24,352 bases of DNA, from NCBI GenBank assembly GCA_002315015.1, contig DCEX01000001.1:26468-50819 (forward strand), written 5' to 3'. Positions within the stretch are counted from its first letter, which is position 1; the number at the start of each line of letters is the position of its first letter. The translations under genes were made by a program, and so were the position numbers. The DNA comes from Faecalibacterium sp. UBA1819 (lineage in GTDB: Bacteria > Bacillota > Clostridia > Oscillospirales > Ruminococcaceae). Positions 1 through 7,483 of the stretch are shown piece by piece. The notes below the pieces were generated by a model. It was not told the DNA's origin. It did not search any database and was given only the letters and a program-made list of their open reading frames with translations.

Positions 1-1331
1 TTACCGCCCGACATGCCGCTGCGGATAAAGGGCACACCCTCCTTCACGTAGAACACATTATTATAAACGTGTGCATCGGGATTTCCGGCAGGGTTAATAA
101 CGCCGCCAAGGTCGTTTTGACTGATATTATAGCGAAACGTATTGTTCACTGCGTCAATACCGCAGAACATCACCGCGCCGCCGCTGTTGTTGTGGGAATA
201 GTTATATTGGTACAGCGTGCCATCGCCCCAGTCGGCATCCCACGCCTGCCCGTCCTGATTCTGGCAAGTATCGAACGCTTCATTGTACTGGAACAGGGCA
301 TTTTTACATTTCCACGGCCAAATACCGGCTGCTACCCGTCCGAAATCGGTTTCGGAATAGTCTGTCGGGTTAATCTGACGTGCCACGCCGTCCGAAACAT
401 TGTACTCAATCACCGGACGGTCACAATACATCGTGGTAATGGCATCGCCGCCCGCGTCTTTTACATAGTTATTTTTAATTACAACATTGGTTGCACCGTA
501 AGCAGCAATCGTTTCATCGCTGATTTCCGCCGCATTAAACCGATCATGATAGGCGGTATAGCCCACCGCAATGCCCCAGCGGTTTACATTGTCCAGCTTG
601 CAGTTTTCAATCAAAATATCGTTATAGCGTGCGATACCGGTTTCCGCCTCGTTTTTCGGCTGAAATACCGTGAAATAAATGCCGCCGTTGTTCATGTGCT
701 TATCATACACATTGCCCTTGACATTGCTGATGTCCAAATTCTTTAAGTAAATGTGGTCCAGCGTTCCGCCGTTTTGCGCCACAGCCGCCACGCCGGTTCG
801 ATTCATCGCGTCCAGCGCGTTATATGCCGTGTCCACCTCTAAGGTGTCGTTCGTCATGGCAATATTCTGTACTTCTACATATTCCGTGTCGTACAGCAAA
901 ACGGACGACGAAACATAGCCTTTATAAACGTGTCTCGCATTATCCAGCTGTTTGCCGTAATCTTGATACCAAATGCCCTGTCCGTTTGTTTCAATCAGCG
1001 GCGCTGCTTTCTGCTCGTCGCCGTAGGCATCAATCACAATCGGATTTTCCGCTGTACCCTTTTGGTTGTACAAATGCAGATAGCCGTTTGTAAATACCGA
1101 CCCGCGTTCCAGCAAAATCCGGTCACCCGGCTGGAGCTGAAGGCCCTGCACTTTGTCCAGCGTTTCCCAAGCGGCATTCTGCGAGGTTCCGCTGTTGCTG
1201 TTGTCGCCGTTCAGACTACTAATATAGTATGTCGTACCGGCCTGCGGTGTGGACTGCGCCTGAACGGCCAGCGTGTTAAACAACATAGCTGCCGCCAGAG
1301 CAATCCCTGCGGGGATCCATTTTCTTCTCAT
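1..1331 (-). CDS. secreted right-handed parallel beta-helix protein (partial, 3' end outside window)
   Basis: An open frame of 443 codons runs from ATG at 1331 to the left edge with no stop. The N-terminus is a typical signal peptide: RRK, then a hydrophobic stretch, then AVQA/QS near residue 25. It continues with the YYISSLNGDNSNSGT and PGDRILLERGSVF patterns usual at the start of right-handed beta-helix (pectate-lyase-like) proteins. Further along are Asn-rich turns (IENCKLDN, VIKNNYVKD, FRYNISQND) spaced as in beta-helix coils. The family is mostly extracellular polysaccharide lyases, hydrolases or surface proteins; the substrate cannot be told. The SD AGGAGGAAGG lies 14 bases or fewer upstream and overlaps the stop of the foldase gene, so the two are probably co-transcribed and translationally linked. 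The call to fold is firm; the enzymatic role is inference. Confidence 0.85.
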   Translation of the reverse strand, partial: MRRKWIPAGIALAAAMLFNTLAVQAQSTPQAGTTYYISSLNGDNSNSGTSQNAAWETLDKVQGLQLQPGDRILLERGSVFTNGYLHLYNQKGTAENPIVIDAYGDEQKAAPLIETNGQGIWYQDYGKQLDNARHVYKGYVSSSVLLYDTEYVEVQNIAMTNDTLEVDTAYNALDAMNRTGVAAVAQNGGTLDHIYLKNLDISNVKGNVYDKHMNNGGIYFTVFQPKNEAETGIARYNDILIENCKLDNVNRWGIAVGYTAYHDRFNAAEISDETIAAYGATNVVIKNNYVKDAGGDAITTMYCDRPVIEYNVSDGVARQINPTDYSETDFGRVAAGIWPWKCKNALFQYNEAFDTCQNQDGQAWDADWGDGTLYQYNYSHNNSGGAVMFCGIDAVNNTFRYNISQNDLGGVINPAGNPDAHVYNNVFYVKEGVPFIRSGMSGG

Positions 1332-1345
1332 AAACTTCCTTCCTC

Positions 1346-2419
1346 CTAAGAAACTTTTTCTTTTGTATATTGATATAAAGCTTCTATCTGCGTGTCAATT
1401 GCCATCTGAGAGGCACGCTCTGCTATTAAAGCATCATAATGCTGCTCTCTCAGCGTTTTTTCCACATTGCTTTTCACTTCATCCAACGAGTAATAGTCAT
1501 ACTCTGTGCGAGCCGTACACTCCACAAGATAAAGAAACGCGCCTTCGTCAATCACATCCGTCATTTCACCGGGCTGAAGCTGTGCAGAATAGTCCAGAAT
1601 ATCGGGAATAGACCGGCTGTAAGCGGCTACCTCAGCCGATTTCAAGGCAACCTCCTGCCAATAGGGCAAAAGCTGCTCATCGTCTGCCACTGCATCTTTT
1701 AGCGGTACTCCATTTTCACACTTTTCATGCACCGCTTCCATGCGCTGTTTCAAATCGGTGTATTCCTGCTCGGAAAACTCCCCCATTGTATTACTGATTT
1801 TGATGTAGGAAAGTGAAATATCGTCATTTTTGGTAAATAACGCATCTTTGTACTCATCGTAGTATGCCTGACACTCCTCGTCCGAAAGTGCCATTCCTTC
1901 ATTTTCCAAATCTTCACAGTAAAGCTTTTGCAGCGAGTCCACCTCGTATTCCAAAAAGGTGTCCAGCGTGTAGGCAGATAACCCGTAAACCGGCTCACCG
2001 TTTGCAATTGCTGTTTGTCTGCGCTCGTTTTCCTGCTGTAAACGTCCTTCAACATCCGCAAGGCTTCCCGCAGGAAGATAGCCTTTTTCCTCTGCCGTTT
2101 CGTAAACAGCGGCAAGCAGTTTGAGCCGCTCTAAAGTTTTATCTGCCAGCACACGATACGGAACTTCGCCTTGATAGGACGTTTCCCAAAAGTCACCGTT
2201 TACACTTCCCGCTCCTTTTTGGCGGAAATATTTGCTCACCTCTGCCACCGTATCGTTCATAATTTGCATATAAAGATTTTCTGGAACAGCCTGTTGGGAA
2301 ATCACCAGACTCCATGGCCGACGTGCGGCCGCCAGCAGCCCCCAAGCGATGCCCGCTGCAATTACGATCGCTGCCAAAATCACAGCCCATTTACGCCATC
2401 TGTGCTTTTTTACTTTCAA
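1346..2419 (-). CDS. membrane-anchored parvulin-like peptidyl-prolyl isomerase / foldase
   Basis: The product is 357 residues. It has a basic N-terminus (KVKKHRWRKW) and one membrane segment at about residues 11-31, so it is probably anchored outside the membrane. Helical, charged SurA/PrsA-like sequence follows. A C-terminal region of about 200-320 (DDISLSYIKISN through GAFLYLVECTAR) resembles a divergent parvulin domain. The start is TTG at 2419, preceded by a modest GGTG ribosome site; this start keeps the membrane anchor, whereas later ATGs lose it. The gene sits 14 bp upstream of the secreted beta-helix gene, which suggests a dedicated folding helper for that exported protein. I cannot confirm that the isomerase active site is intact, so a non-catalytic chaperone is possible. 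Confidence 0.75.
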   Translation of the reverse strand: MKVKKHRWRKWAVILAAIVIAAGIAWGLLAAARRPWSLVISQQAVPENLYMQIMNDTVAEVSKYFRQKGAGSVNGDFWETSYQGEVPYRVLADKTLERLKLLAAVYETAEEKGYLPAGSLADVEGRLQQENERRQTAIANGEPVYGLSAYTLDTFLEYEVDSLQKLYCEDLENEGMALSDEECQAYYDEYKDALFTKNDDISLSYIKISNTMGEFSEQEYTDLKQRMEAVHEKCENGVPLKDAVADDEQLLPYWQEVALKSAEVAAYSRSIPDILDYSAQLQPGEMTDVIDEGAFLYLVECTARTEYDYYSLDEVKSNVEKTLREQHYDALIAERASQMAIDTQIEALYQYTKEKVS

Positions 2420-2451
2420 AAATTTTCACCGTCCCAAGGTTTTTTGACGTG

Positions 2452-2481
2452 TTGACATCTGTTCACAAACTTTGATAATAT
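2452..2481 (+). promoter_or_regulatory. sigma-A promoter for the AraC-family gene
   Basis: TTGACA (2452-2457) and TAATAT (2476-2481) are separated by 18 bases, with transcription expected from about 2488 toward the regulator start at 2581. A direct repeat TTGAC (2444-2448 and 2452-2456) overlaps the -35. This is visible sequence; activity is inferred. Confidence 0.7.
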
Positions 2482-2483
2482 AA

Positions 2484-2512
2484 ATTATATCGTTTGTTTT
2501 TGTTTTTTTCCA
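2484..2512 (-). promoter_or_regulatory. candidate sigma-A promoter for the foldase/beta-helix operon
   Basis: On the minus strand, TGGAAA (2512-2507) lies 17 bases from a consensus TATAAT (2489-2484). Its -10 is two bases from the -10 of the opposing promoter, so polymerase could not occupy both at once. Confidence 0.5.
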
Positions 2513-2580
2513 TGGGGAGAACCGTCCATTTTGTTGTTGAATTTGTCTAAAAAGGAACAAATCTGTCGAGGAATTATCTT

Positions 2581-3456
2581 ATGAATGACCAAAGAAGTGT
2601 ATTTTGTATTCAGCGTGACAGTATTTTTACCGCGTGCCGCCAATGCTTTTCCGACTTTTATTCCTTTCCGGCACATATGCACCAAAATGCGGAAATCTAT
2701 CTAATTACACAAGGCATGTGTTCCATGTCCATCCAGCAGGAAAAACTTACGCTGAAAGAAAACGATTTTATTATCATTTTCCCCAATGTTCTGCATTCTT
2801 TTTTTCTGGAAACACAGGAAGAGTGCCGCTTTGAGCACATTCATTTTAATTTACAGGAATTTGTGGATGCTGATATGCGCTTTGCGGGGCAGAAATTATC
2901 TTTTAATTATTCCGAGTTTTACATGCTGTCATTAAGCGGGTTCATTTTGGTACGTTCCGATGATGAAGTGGCTCGTTTAGCCCAAAACATTGTTGCCTAT
3001 TATGAAAAAGAAACGCTTTACGCCAAGTTTTTGGCAAACATCAATTTGCTTCACCTCGTTGTAAAGATATTTGCTGATCATGAGCTGTTCCACTGCACCG
3101 CAAGAACGTCCAAAAGCCAAAAATATGTTTTAGAAACCATTCAGTACATTCAAAACCACTACGGCAGCAAAGTATTGCTAGATGATATTGCATCGTCAGT
3201 TCATATTTCATCCCGATACCTCAGCAAAATTTTTTATGAAGAAACGGGCATTACCATTTTGGGGTATTTGAATATTTATCGAATTAACCAGGCCATCCGG
3301 TTGATGGAAAATGATAAACTGGCTCTGACAGATATTTCCGAGCTGGTTGGGCTGAATGATATTCAGCATTTTTCCAAGCTGTTTCGCAAGATTATCAATC
3401 TAAGCCCGCAAAAGTATCGCAAATTGATTGGAAAAAATAAATCTTTGATTTCATAA
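2581..3456 (+). CDS. AraC-family transcriptional regulator
   Basis: The product is 291 residues, a usual AraC-family length. The N-terminal part (about 25-110) reads as a cupin-like sensor: FPAHMHQNAEIYLITQG, then ENDFIIIFPNVLHSF. The C-terminal 100 residues form the paired helix-turn-helix (LLDDIASSVHISSRYLSKIF, then ISELVGLNDIQHFSKLFRK, then SPQKYRK). It is divergent from the foldase/beta-helix operon across a 161-bp gap with overlapping promoters, so control of that operon in response to a sugar-like ligand is the natural inference. Start ATG at 2581; the upstream ribosome site is weak (GAGGAATTATCTT). The family call is firm; target and ligand are inferred. Confidence 0.93.
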   Translation: MNDQRSVFCIQRDSIFTACRQCFSDFYSFPAHMHQNAEIYLITQGMCSMSIQQEKLTLKENDFIIIFPNVLHSFFLETQEECRFEHIHFNLQEFVDADMRFAGQKLSFNYSEFYMLSLSGFILVRSDDEVARLAQNIVAYYEKETLYAKFLANINLLHLVVKIFADHELFHCTARTSKSQKYVLETIQYIQNHYGSKVLLDDIASSVHISSRYLSKIFYEETGITILGYLNIYRINQAIRLMENDKLALTDISELVGLNDIQHFSKLFRKIINLSPQKYRKLIGKNKSLIS

Positions 3457-3563
3457 ATAGTGCACACCGTCCCTTTAGGAAACGATTCCTTTCGCTTTCG
3501 GACGGGTTGTTTGGCCGGAAAACTTGCGAGCGTAATTTTATATATTTTTTATGCTTTGATGCA

Positions 3564-3596
3564 AAAACAGGACCACCCATAAAGTGGTCCTGTTTT
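3564..3596. terminator. intrinsic terminator, likely bidirectional
   Basis: A perfect 13-bp stem (3564-3576 with 3584-3596, AAAACAGGACCAC and complement) closes a 7-base loop and has A/T flanks on both sides. It lies between the convergent AraC gene and the XRE/zinc-ribbon gene. A weaker hairpin (CCGTCC 3467-3472 with GGACGG 3500-3505, enclosing AGGAA/TTCCT) lies nearer the AraC stop. Confidence 0.8.
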
Positions 3597-3609
3597 AAAA
3601 TAAAAAGCC

Positions 3610-3637
3610 GTCTGAAAAAGGGTAAATCCTTTTCAGA
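3610..3637 (-). terminator. candidate terminator of the XRE/zinc-ribbon gene
   Basis: TCTGAAAAAGG (3611-3621) pairs with CCTTTTCAGA (3628-3637) with one bulged A. Read on the minus strand it is followed by a short T-run at 3606-3602. It sits about 30 bp past the stop of the XRE/zinc-ribbon gene. Confidence 0.5.
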
Positions 3638-3667
3638 TGACTACAATATAAAATCAGCTCTGTCGGT

Positions 3668-4117
3668 TTATTGATCTGAACACTTCCAATAATTCAATTT
3701 TGGCAACATAGCCGCCATATATTCTCGTACCTGTTCCGAAGTCCAGTTTTCATTTGCCATATGCTCGGCACAAAAGTTAATCAAATCATCCATTTTATTG
3801 TATGTGAATTTTCCTTCAGCGTAACACCACTTGCAGTATTCTTCATTGAATGTCCCATCAGGTTCTTTACTGATAGAAGAATCATCAAGAGGCATACCGC
3901 AGCATTGGCAAATAAGCTGTCTTGGGGAGCCTAAAAGCGTATTGATTGAAACATCGAAAAACTTGGAGAGCAGTTTTAAGGTTTCTGTATTCGGAATTGT
4001 TTCTCCGTTTTCCCAACGGGATACCGCTTGCCTTGTAACATAGAGTTTTTCTGCAAGTTCATCTTGTGACAAACCTTTTTTCGTTCGCAGTTCGAATATA
4101 ACATCTTTCGTATCCAT
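3668..4117 (-). CDS. XRE-family regulator with C-terminal zinc ribbon
   Basis: The start is ATG 4117, with AGGTGGTG as ribosome site; this gives 149 residues. Longer frames upstream would run through the promoter and are rejected. Residues 5-62 are an XRE helix-turn-helix (LSQDELAEKLYVTRQAVSRW). Residues 68-104 carry paired cysteines C70/C73 and C95/C98 in the pattern QCCGMPLDD...EEYCKWCYAEGKFT, which I recognise as the small putative zinc-ribbon domain often found alone or behind XRE domains. Role: DNA-binding regulator, zinc-dependent structure inferred. It lies downstream of a membrane-anchored XRE gene and shares its promoter motif, so the two may be co-regulated. Confidence 0.88.
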   Translation of the reverse strand: MDTKDVIFELRTKKGLSQDELAEKLYVTRQAVSRWENGETIPNTETLKLLSKFFDVSINTLLGSPRQLICQCCGMPLDDSSISKEPDGTFNEEYCKWCYAEGKFTYNKMDDLINFCAEHMANENWTSEQVREYMAAMLPKLNYWKCSDQ

Positions 4118-4138
4118 TAAAATCACCACCTTGTAAAT

Positions 4139-4186
4139 ATTATAATATGTGTGCATTCTACAAACAAGCAACCCGCTGTTGCTTGT
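4139..4186 (-). promoter_or_regulatory. promoter and palindromic operator of the XRE/zinc-ribbon gene
   Basis: The minus strand has TTGTTT (4167-4162), 17 bases, TATAAT (4144-4139). Overlapping and upstream of the -35 is a 23-bp palindrome: ACAAGCAAC (4164-4172), CCGCT, GTTGCTTGT (4178-4186). The GTTGCTTGT core recurs at the -35 of both membrane-anchored XRE genes in this window. Confidence 0.65.
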
Positions 4187-4191
4187 ACAGG

Positions 4192-4701
4192 TTACTTTTT
4201 CTCTCGTGTCAAAACAGCTCCGATAACTGAGCCAATCAGGACAATAGGTGCTAATCTTACGAACAGCCACTCCAATGCGTGAAAGCCTACTCCCATAACT
4301 TCGGTTTCGGGTTTACTGTAATCCCACCCCAAGTATGGACTGTTCAGCACGAATATAACCGCAAAAACAATTACGATCAACGCACACAATGAGATAAAAC
4401 CCCAATGAAATATTTTTCGTCTCGCCTCTTTCCTTTTGGCGAGCTGTAGATTTATGACCTCCAACTTTTCGGAAATCACTTTTAAATCATCCGGCTTTGG
4501 CTCATCAATCGTTTCTCCAAGCAAAGTGCTTACGGGAGTTTCTAACACTTCTGATAGGGAAATCAACAGATCGGAATCAGGAACAGATAAGCCTTTTTCC
4601 CATTTAGAAATTGTCTGCCGCACTACATTTAGTTTGATAGCGAGTTCCTCCTGCGAAAGTCCTTTTGACTTTCTGATAGATTTAATATTTTCATTTAACA
4701 C
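4192..4701 (-). CDS. membrane-anchored XRE-family regulator
   Basis: The product is 169 residues. The HTH spans residues 5-62 (LSQEELAIKLNVVRQTISKW, GLSVPDSD). A linker of about 65-95 has coiled-coil character. Two hydrophobic segments at about 99-119 and 145-163 suggest membrane insertion. The start ATG 4701 is preceded by AGGTGG at a somewhat long distance. It is a clear paralogue of the gene at 21297-21818 (near-identical HTH and the same length class), with a shared upstream motif. The family commonly autoregulates and senses envelope or cell state; that role here is inference. Confidence 0.88.
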   Translation of the reverse strand: MLNENIKSIRKSKGLSQEELAIKLNVVRQTISKWEKGLSVPDSDLLISLSEVLETPVSTLLGETIDEPKPDDLKVISEKLEVINLQLAKRKEARRKIFHWGFISLCALIVIVFAVIFVLNSPYLGWDYSKPETEVMGVGFHALEWLFVRLAPIVLIGSVIGAVLTREKK

Positions 4702-4736
4702 TATGGATAACCACCTTTCTTTCAGTCGTTACCATT

Positions 4737-4771
4737 ATTGTATTCAAAACAATCCGTTGCTACAAGCAACG
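4737..4771 (-). promoter_or_regulatory. promoter with 17-bp palindromic operator, membrane XRE gene
   Basis: The minus strand has TTGTAG (4765-4760), 17 bases, TACAAT (4742-4737). The -35 lies inside the perfect palindrome CGTTGCT-ACA-AGCAACG (4755-4771). Its position over the -35 suggests repression, probably autoregulatory. A second inverted repeat, TAACAT/ATGTTA (4777-4793), lies just upstream. Confidence 0.65.
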
Positions 4772-4808
4772 CATATTAACATTGGATATGTTAGTCACAA
4801 ACTTGTTC

Positions 4809-5252
4809 CTATATATTTTTTCGCAAGTAAATCATATCTGTCAGCTTCACACCACCATCATAAATCGGGTGGTCATAATTATCAGTAAAGAAATTCTTGA
4901 TAATATGAGAACGGGTAAAGCCGCACTTTTCATAAAAAGGGATCGTTGATGGGCTGTCACCCGTTCCGACCTGCAATATCGAATAATCGCCCTGATATTT
5001 ATTGATAATAAACTCAATCAATGCTTTACCGTAGCCCTTACCGTGAAACTGTGGATCTGTGGCAATGTTTTTTATTTCAAGCACTCCGCCACCAACATCT
5101 AACACAACACATTCAGATTTGACTCCGTCATCTTCTAAAACATACATTGTTCCCTTTGTAAGATACCGGTCTATCATATTTTCCTGTTCATCCGCCAATA
5201 ACAGTAAATCCAGATATTGCTTTTTACCTTCTTTTACCTCTTTAATATCCAT
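4809..5252 (-). CDS. GNAT-family N-acetyltransferase
   Basis: The product is 147 residues from ATG 5252; an in-frame GTG at 5261 sits inside the SD (GAGGTG) and is less likely. The acetyl-CoA-binding motif A is visible at residues 60-80 (EIKNIATDPQFHGKGYGKAL, Q68-x-x-G71-x-G73), followed by IPFYEKCGF at 105-112, the usual GNAT C-terminal strand and helix. It transfers an acetyl group from acetyl-CoA to an unknown amine. It appears to be a stand-alone transcription unit. Confidence 0.9.
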   Translation of the reverse strand: MDIKEVKEGKKQYLDLLLLADEQENMIDRYLTKGTMYVLEDDGVKSECVVLDVGGGVLEIKNIATDPQFHGKGYGKALIEFIINKYQGDYSILQVGTGDSPSTIPFYEKCGFTRSHIIKNFFTDNYDHPIYDGGVKLTDMIYLRKNI

Positions 5253-5290
5253 AGTCCACACCTCATATAGTATTGTTTTCTTTTATTTGA

Positions 5291-5323
5291 AAATGGGCAA
5301 TCCCGATTAAGGACTGCCCATTT
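5291..5323 (-). terminator. terminator hairpin downstream of the tRNA-binding protein gene
   Basis: A perfect 9-bp stem (AAATGGGCA 5291-5299 with TGCCCATTT 5315-5323) and 15-base loop. It lies between the GNAT gene and the tRNA-binding protein gene, which transcribes toward it. The rest of 5324-5460 is AT-rich and has a CCGTTTT/AAAACGG inverted repeat just past the tRNA-binding gene stop (about 5433-5455), flanked by two GTACATC copies. Confidence 0.6.
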
Positions 5324-5460
5324 ATTCCGTTAATTATGCGATTTTTTAGGCTCTGCACACTTTTCTGCACCAAATGATGTAGATTTGATGTAAAAGTGTA
5401 CTTTTGAGGCTTTTTCCGACTATGAAGTACATCCCGTTTTCACAGGCAAAACGGTACATC

Positions 5461-6030
5461 TTAATAGAGCTTTGCACCCGCGGGAATACGGTCATCCACC
5501 ATGAGAAGGTTTAACCCTTCCTTTCCGTTTTCCTCGTGTACGGCAGAAATCAACATACCGCAAGAGTCAATGCCCATCATGGGTCTGGGCGGCAGGTTTG
5601 TAATTGCAATGCAAGTTTTGCCCACCAGCTCTTCCGGCTCGTAATACTCGTGGATTCCGCTCAAAATCACTCTGTCTGTGCCGGTGCCGTCGTCCAAAAC
5701 AAATTTCAGCAGCTTCTTGCTCTTGGGCACCGCTTCACATGCTTTTACCTTGACGGCTCGGAAATCAGATTTGCTGAACGTTTCAAAATCAACGCTTTCC
5801 TCAAACAGCGGCTCAATCTTCACATTGGAAAAATCAATTTTCTTCGCCGGTTTCTCCTGTGCCTTCGGCGCTTGCTGAGCCTCGCCGTCCGCCGCGGCTT
5901 CTTTCTTCACAGCATCGAGCGGTTTCATCGTCGGGATTTGCGTTCCGGCCTCTTCATCTTGTTTCATCACAGCCCGTTGTGCCATAAAATCGCCATTTTC
6001 ATGTAGTTTTTTTAACTTATTCGATTCCAT
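5461..6030 (-). CDS. free-standing tRNA-binding (EMAP/MetRS C-terminal-like) protein
   Basis: The product is 189 residues from ATG 6030, chosen for the AGGAGG seven bases upstream; a longer in-frame extension has no ribosome site. Residues 1-65 are charged and low complexity (Ala/Glu/Lys). Residues 82-189 match the oligonucleotide-binding tRNA-binding domain seen at the C-terminus of methionyl-tRNA synthetase and in Trbp111/CsaA-type proteins: FSKSDFRAVKVKACEAV, then LLKFVLDDG, ILSGIHEYYEPEELVGK, NLPPRPMMGIDSCGMLISA. It probably binds tRNA as a dimer and may act with MetRS in trans or as a chaperone. No synthetase catalytic domain lies upstream in this window. Confidence 0.85.
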   Translation of the reverse strand: MESNKLKKLHENGDFMAQRAVMKQDEEAGTQIPTMKPLDAVKKEAAADGEAQQAPKAQEKPAKKIDFSNVKIEPLFEESVDFETFSKSDFRAVKVKACEAVPKSKKLLKFVLDDGTGTDRVILSGIHEYYEPEELVGKTCIAITNLPPRPMMGIDSCGMLISAVHEENGKEGLNLLMVDDRIPAGAKLY

Positions 6031-6066
6031 AGAGTGTCCTCCTGCGCCATTTGGTGTGGGGCAAAA

Positions 6067-6097
6067 GTTGTAGAAAAGTTGTAGAAAGTTGTATGGG
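6067..6097. repeat. three short direct repeats GTTGTA(GAAA)
   Basis: GTTGTA starts at 6067, 6078 and 6088, i.e. about every helical turn, within the gap before the double winged-helix gene. They look like protein-binding iterons or a short slippage repeat. Confidence 0.55.
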
Positions 6098-6146
6098 CTC
6101 AAAATTGGCTCAAATTTGACTTGGAATTGGCACAATGAATGGCTGC
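6096..6146. repeat. phased direct repeats, site A (GGCTCAAA / GGCACAAT)
   Basis: GGCTCAAAATT (6096), GGCTCAAATTT (6107), a degenerate unit at 6118, GGCACAATGAAT (6129) and GGCTGCATTG (6141) keep an 11-12 bp register. Most are preceded by ATT or AATT. The same unit recurs at 8026-8052. The spacing places each unit on one DNA face, as for cooperatively bound operators or replication iterons. The rest of 6147-6330 is AT-rich with a TGCATG/CATGCA inverted repeat near 6200; no clear promoter is seen. Confidence 0.6.
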
Positions 6147-6330
6147 ATTGAATTGAAAAGCGTCATCGCAAAAATCATCCATGAATAGTAAAGCCTGCAT
6201 GAATACCGCATGCACCGATAAGCAGATTCATACAGAAACAAGTATAGCATAAGCCTCAAAGATATTCAAGTCAACGATTTTCTCGTAGCACCGTCCAATT
6301 TCATACCTTATATATAAAAAGGAGAATACT

Positions 6331-7467
6331 ATGCCAGCCTATCAATTACAAATTAAACAGGTGGTGGACTACCCACGCTGTCGAATCTATCGACAATTTA
6401 TCCGACACCTGATGGACGACCGGAGCATTCGCGCAAGCGGAGGCTCCGGTCTTTTTCACTTTACGGTACTTTGTAGTTACGCCAATTTCCGCACTTCCTA
6501 CCGCCGCATTGATGGTATCAGCTATACCGTTTATCCCGGCGAATGGGTTTGCACCCTCAAAGAACTTTCGCAATGGTTTCGCACTCGATTCCAGTGCCAG
6601 GCACTCTCAATTTTGGAGCGACTGCAGAAACAACATCTTATCTCTTTCCAGACACTTGGCCGCGGCAATGTGATTCGCTATAAGATTCAGAACTGGCCCC
6701 GACACAACACGGTATTGGAGTATAACGCACCTTGCCAGAAAGACACCGGATTTTTCTTCCTTCCAGTATCTGTTGTTACAGACCTGATTAGTACCGACCA
6801 CTGTTCTGAGATGGACATCCTGCTGGATCTTTGGGTATCCGCCATCTATAACGATCCCCAGGTAGAGGGGTCAGAACTGGGGCCTGTAGTCTATTTGCGC
6901 AACGGTACAGGAAAGCCATTGGTAAACTACAGCGAACTTGCCGCCCGCTGGGGACTCTCTCGTACCACTGTTGGCCGCGTCCTGAAAAAGCTGGGTGATG
7001 CAGACTACATTTCACTTATGACGTTTCCTGGACGTCATGGAAGCGTCATCTACTTAAAAAACTACTTATCTACTATGTTTGAAGTATCCGATGTAATGGT
7101 GGACAAAGAGGAGGTTGCTATGACATTGAATATCCGCCTGGAGCTTCCCGAAAAAGAGGATATCAACCATGAACCCACTCAGATGGAACACGAGGTCATC
7201 GTTCCAAATGAGCTTGCTTGCGTTTCAAAATCTAACATCGAAATCATTGTTCAAAAAATGGCGGAACTCCTTGTGGCACAAGGGATTTCGTGCTTTGAGT
7301 GCCCTCTCTCTCGCTATAAGTTATATCCCTTATCCGACGACTGCTGGGAGAAATTTCTTCCCCGCGCGCGCGAGAAGCCTACAGACCGCTTTGGCCTGAT
7401 AATCCTCTGCGGCGACAAGAAGGTTGCCAATTTTGAACTTACACTTTCTCCCATTGTGGAAAACTGA
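6331..7467 (+). CDS. double winged-helix DNA-binding protein (regulator or replication-initiator-like)
   Basis: The product is 378 residues, start ATG 6331 with AAGGAG upstream. Two winged-helix-like regions are visible. The first, at about 65-120, has YPGEWVCTLKELSQWF followed by a recognition helix and GRGNVIRYKI wing. The second, at about 197-245, has VNYSELAARWGLSRTTVGRV then GRHGSVIYLKNYL. This layout resembles N-terminal domains of phage/plasmid replication proteins (DnaD, replisome-organiser type) and also transcription factors. I do not recognise a named family. Repeats on both sides of the cassette (6096-6146, 8026-8052) are plausible binding sites. It is followed 16 bp later by a small ArpU-like gene. 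Confidence 0.7.
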   Translation: MPAYQLQIKQVVDYPRCRIYRQFIRHLMDDRSIRASGGSGLFHFTVLCSYANFRTSYRRIDGISYTVYPGEWVCTLKELSQWFRTRFQCQALSILERLQKQHLISFQTLGRGNVIRYKIQNWPRHNTVLEYNAPCQKDTGFFFLPVSVVTDLISTDHCSEMDILLDLWVSAIYNDPQVEGSELGPVVYLRNGTGKPLVNYSELAARWGLSRTTVGRVLKKLGDADYISLMTFPGRHGSVIYLKNYLSTMFEVSDVMVDKEEVAMTLNIRLELPEKEDINHEPTQMEHEVIVPNELACVSKSNIEIIVQKMAELLVAQGISCFECPLSRYKLYPLSDDCWEKFLPRAREKPTDRFGLIILCGDKKVANFELTLSPIVEN

Positions 7468-7483
7468 ACAAGGAGTGAATACC

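Noticed and set aside
69..746. Plus-strand frame of 225 codons at the left edge
   Set aside because: It is the reverse of the beta-helix protein, whose signal peptide, ribosome site and repeat pattern are clear on the minus strand.
4118..4270. N-terminal extension of the XRE/zinc-ribbon protein
   Set aside because: It would read through a good promoter and palindrome and into the neighbouring gene; ATG 4117 has a proper ribosome site and starts just before the HTH.
5387..5410. AAAAGTGTACTTTT near-palindrome as an operator
   Set aside because: AT-rich, imperfect at the centre and not placed at a recognisable promoter.
6147..6330. Possible oriT or origin at the TGCATG/CATGCA inverted repeat
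   Set aside because: Only 6-bp arms, no nick-site-like sequence I can identify and no relaxase gene nearby.
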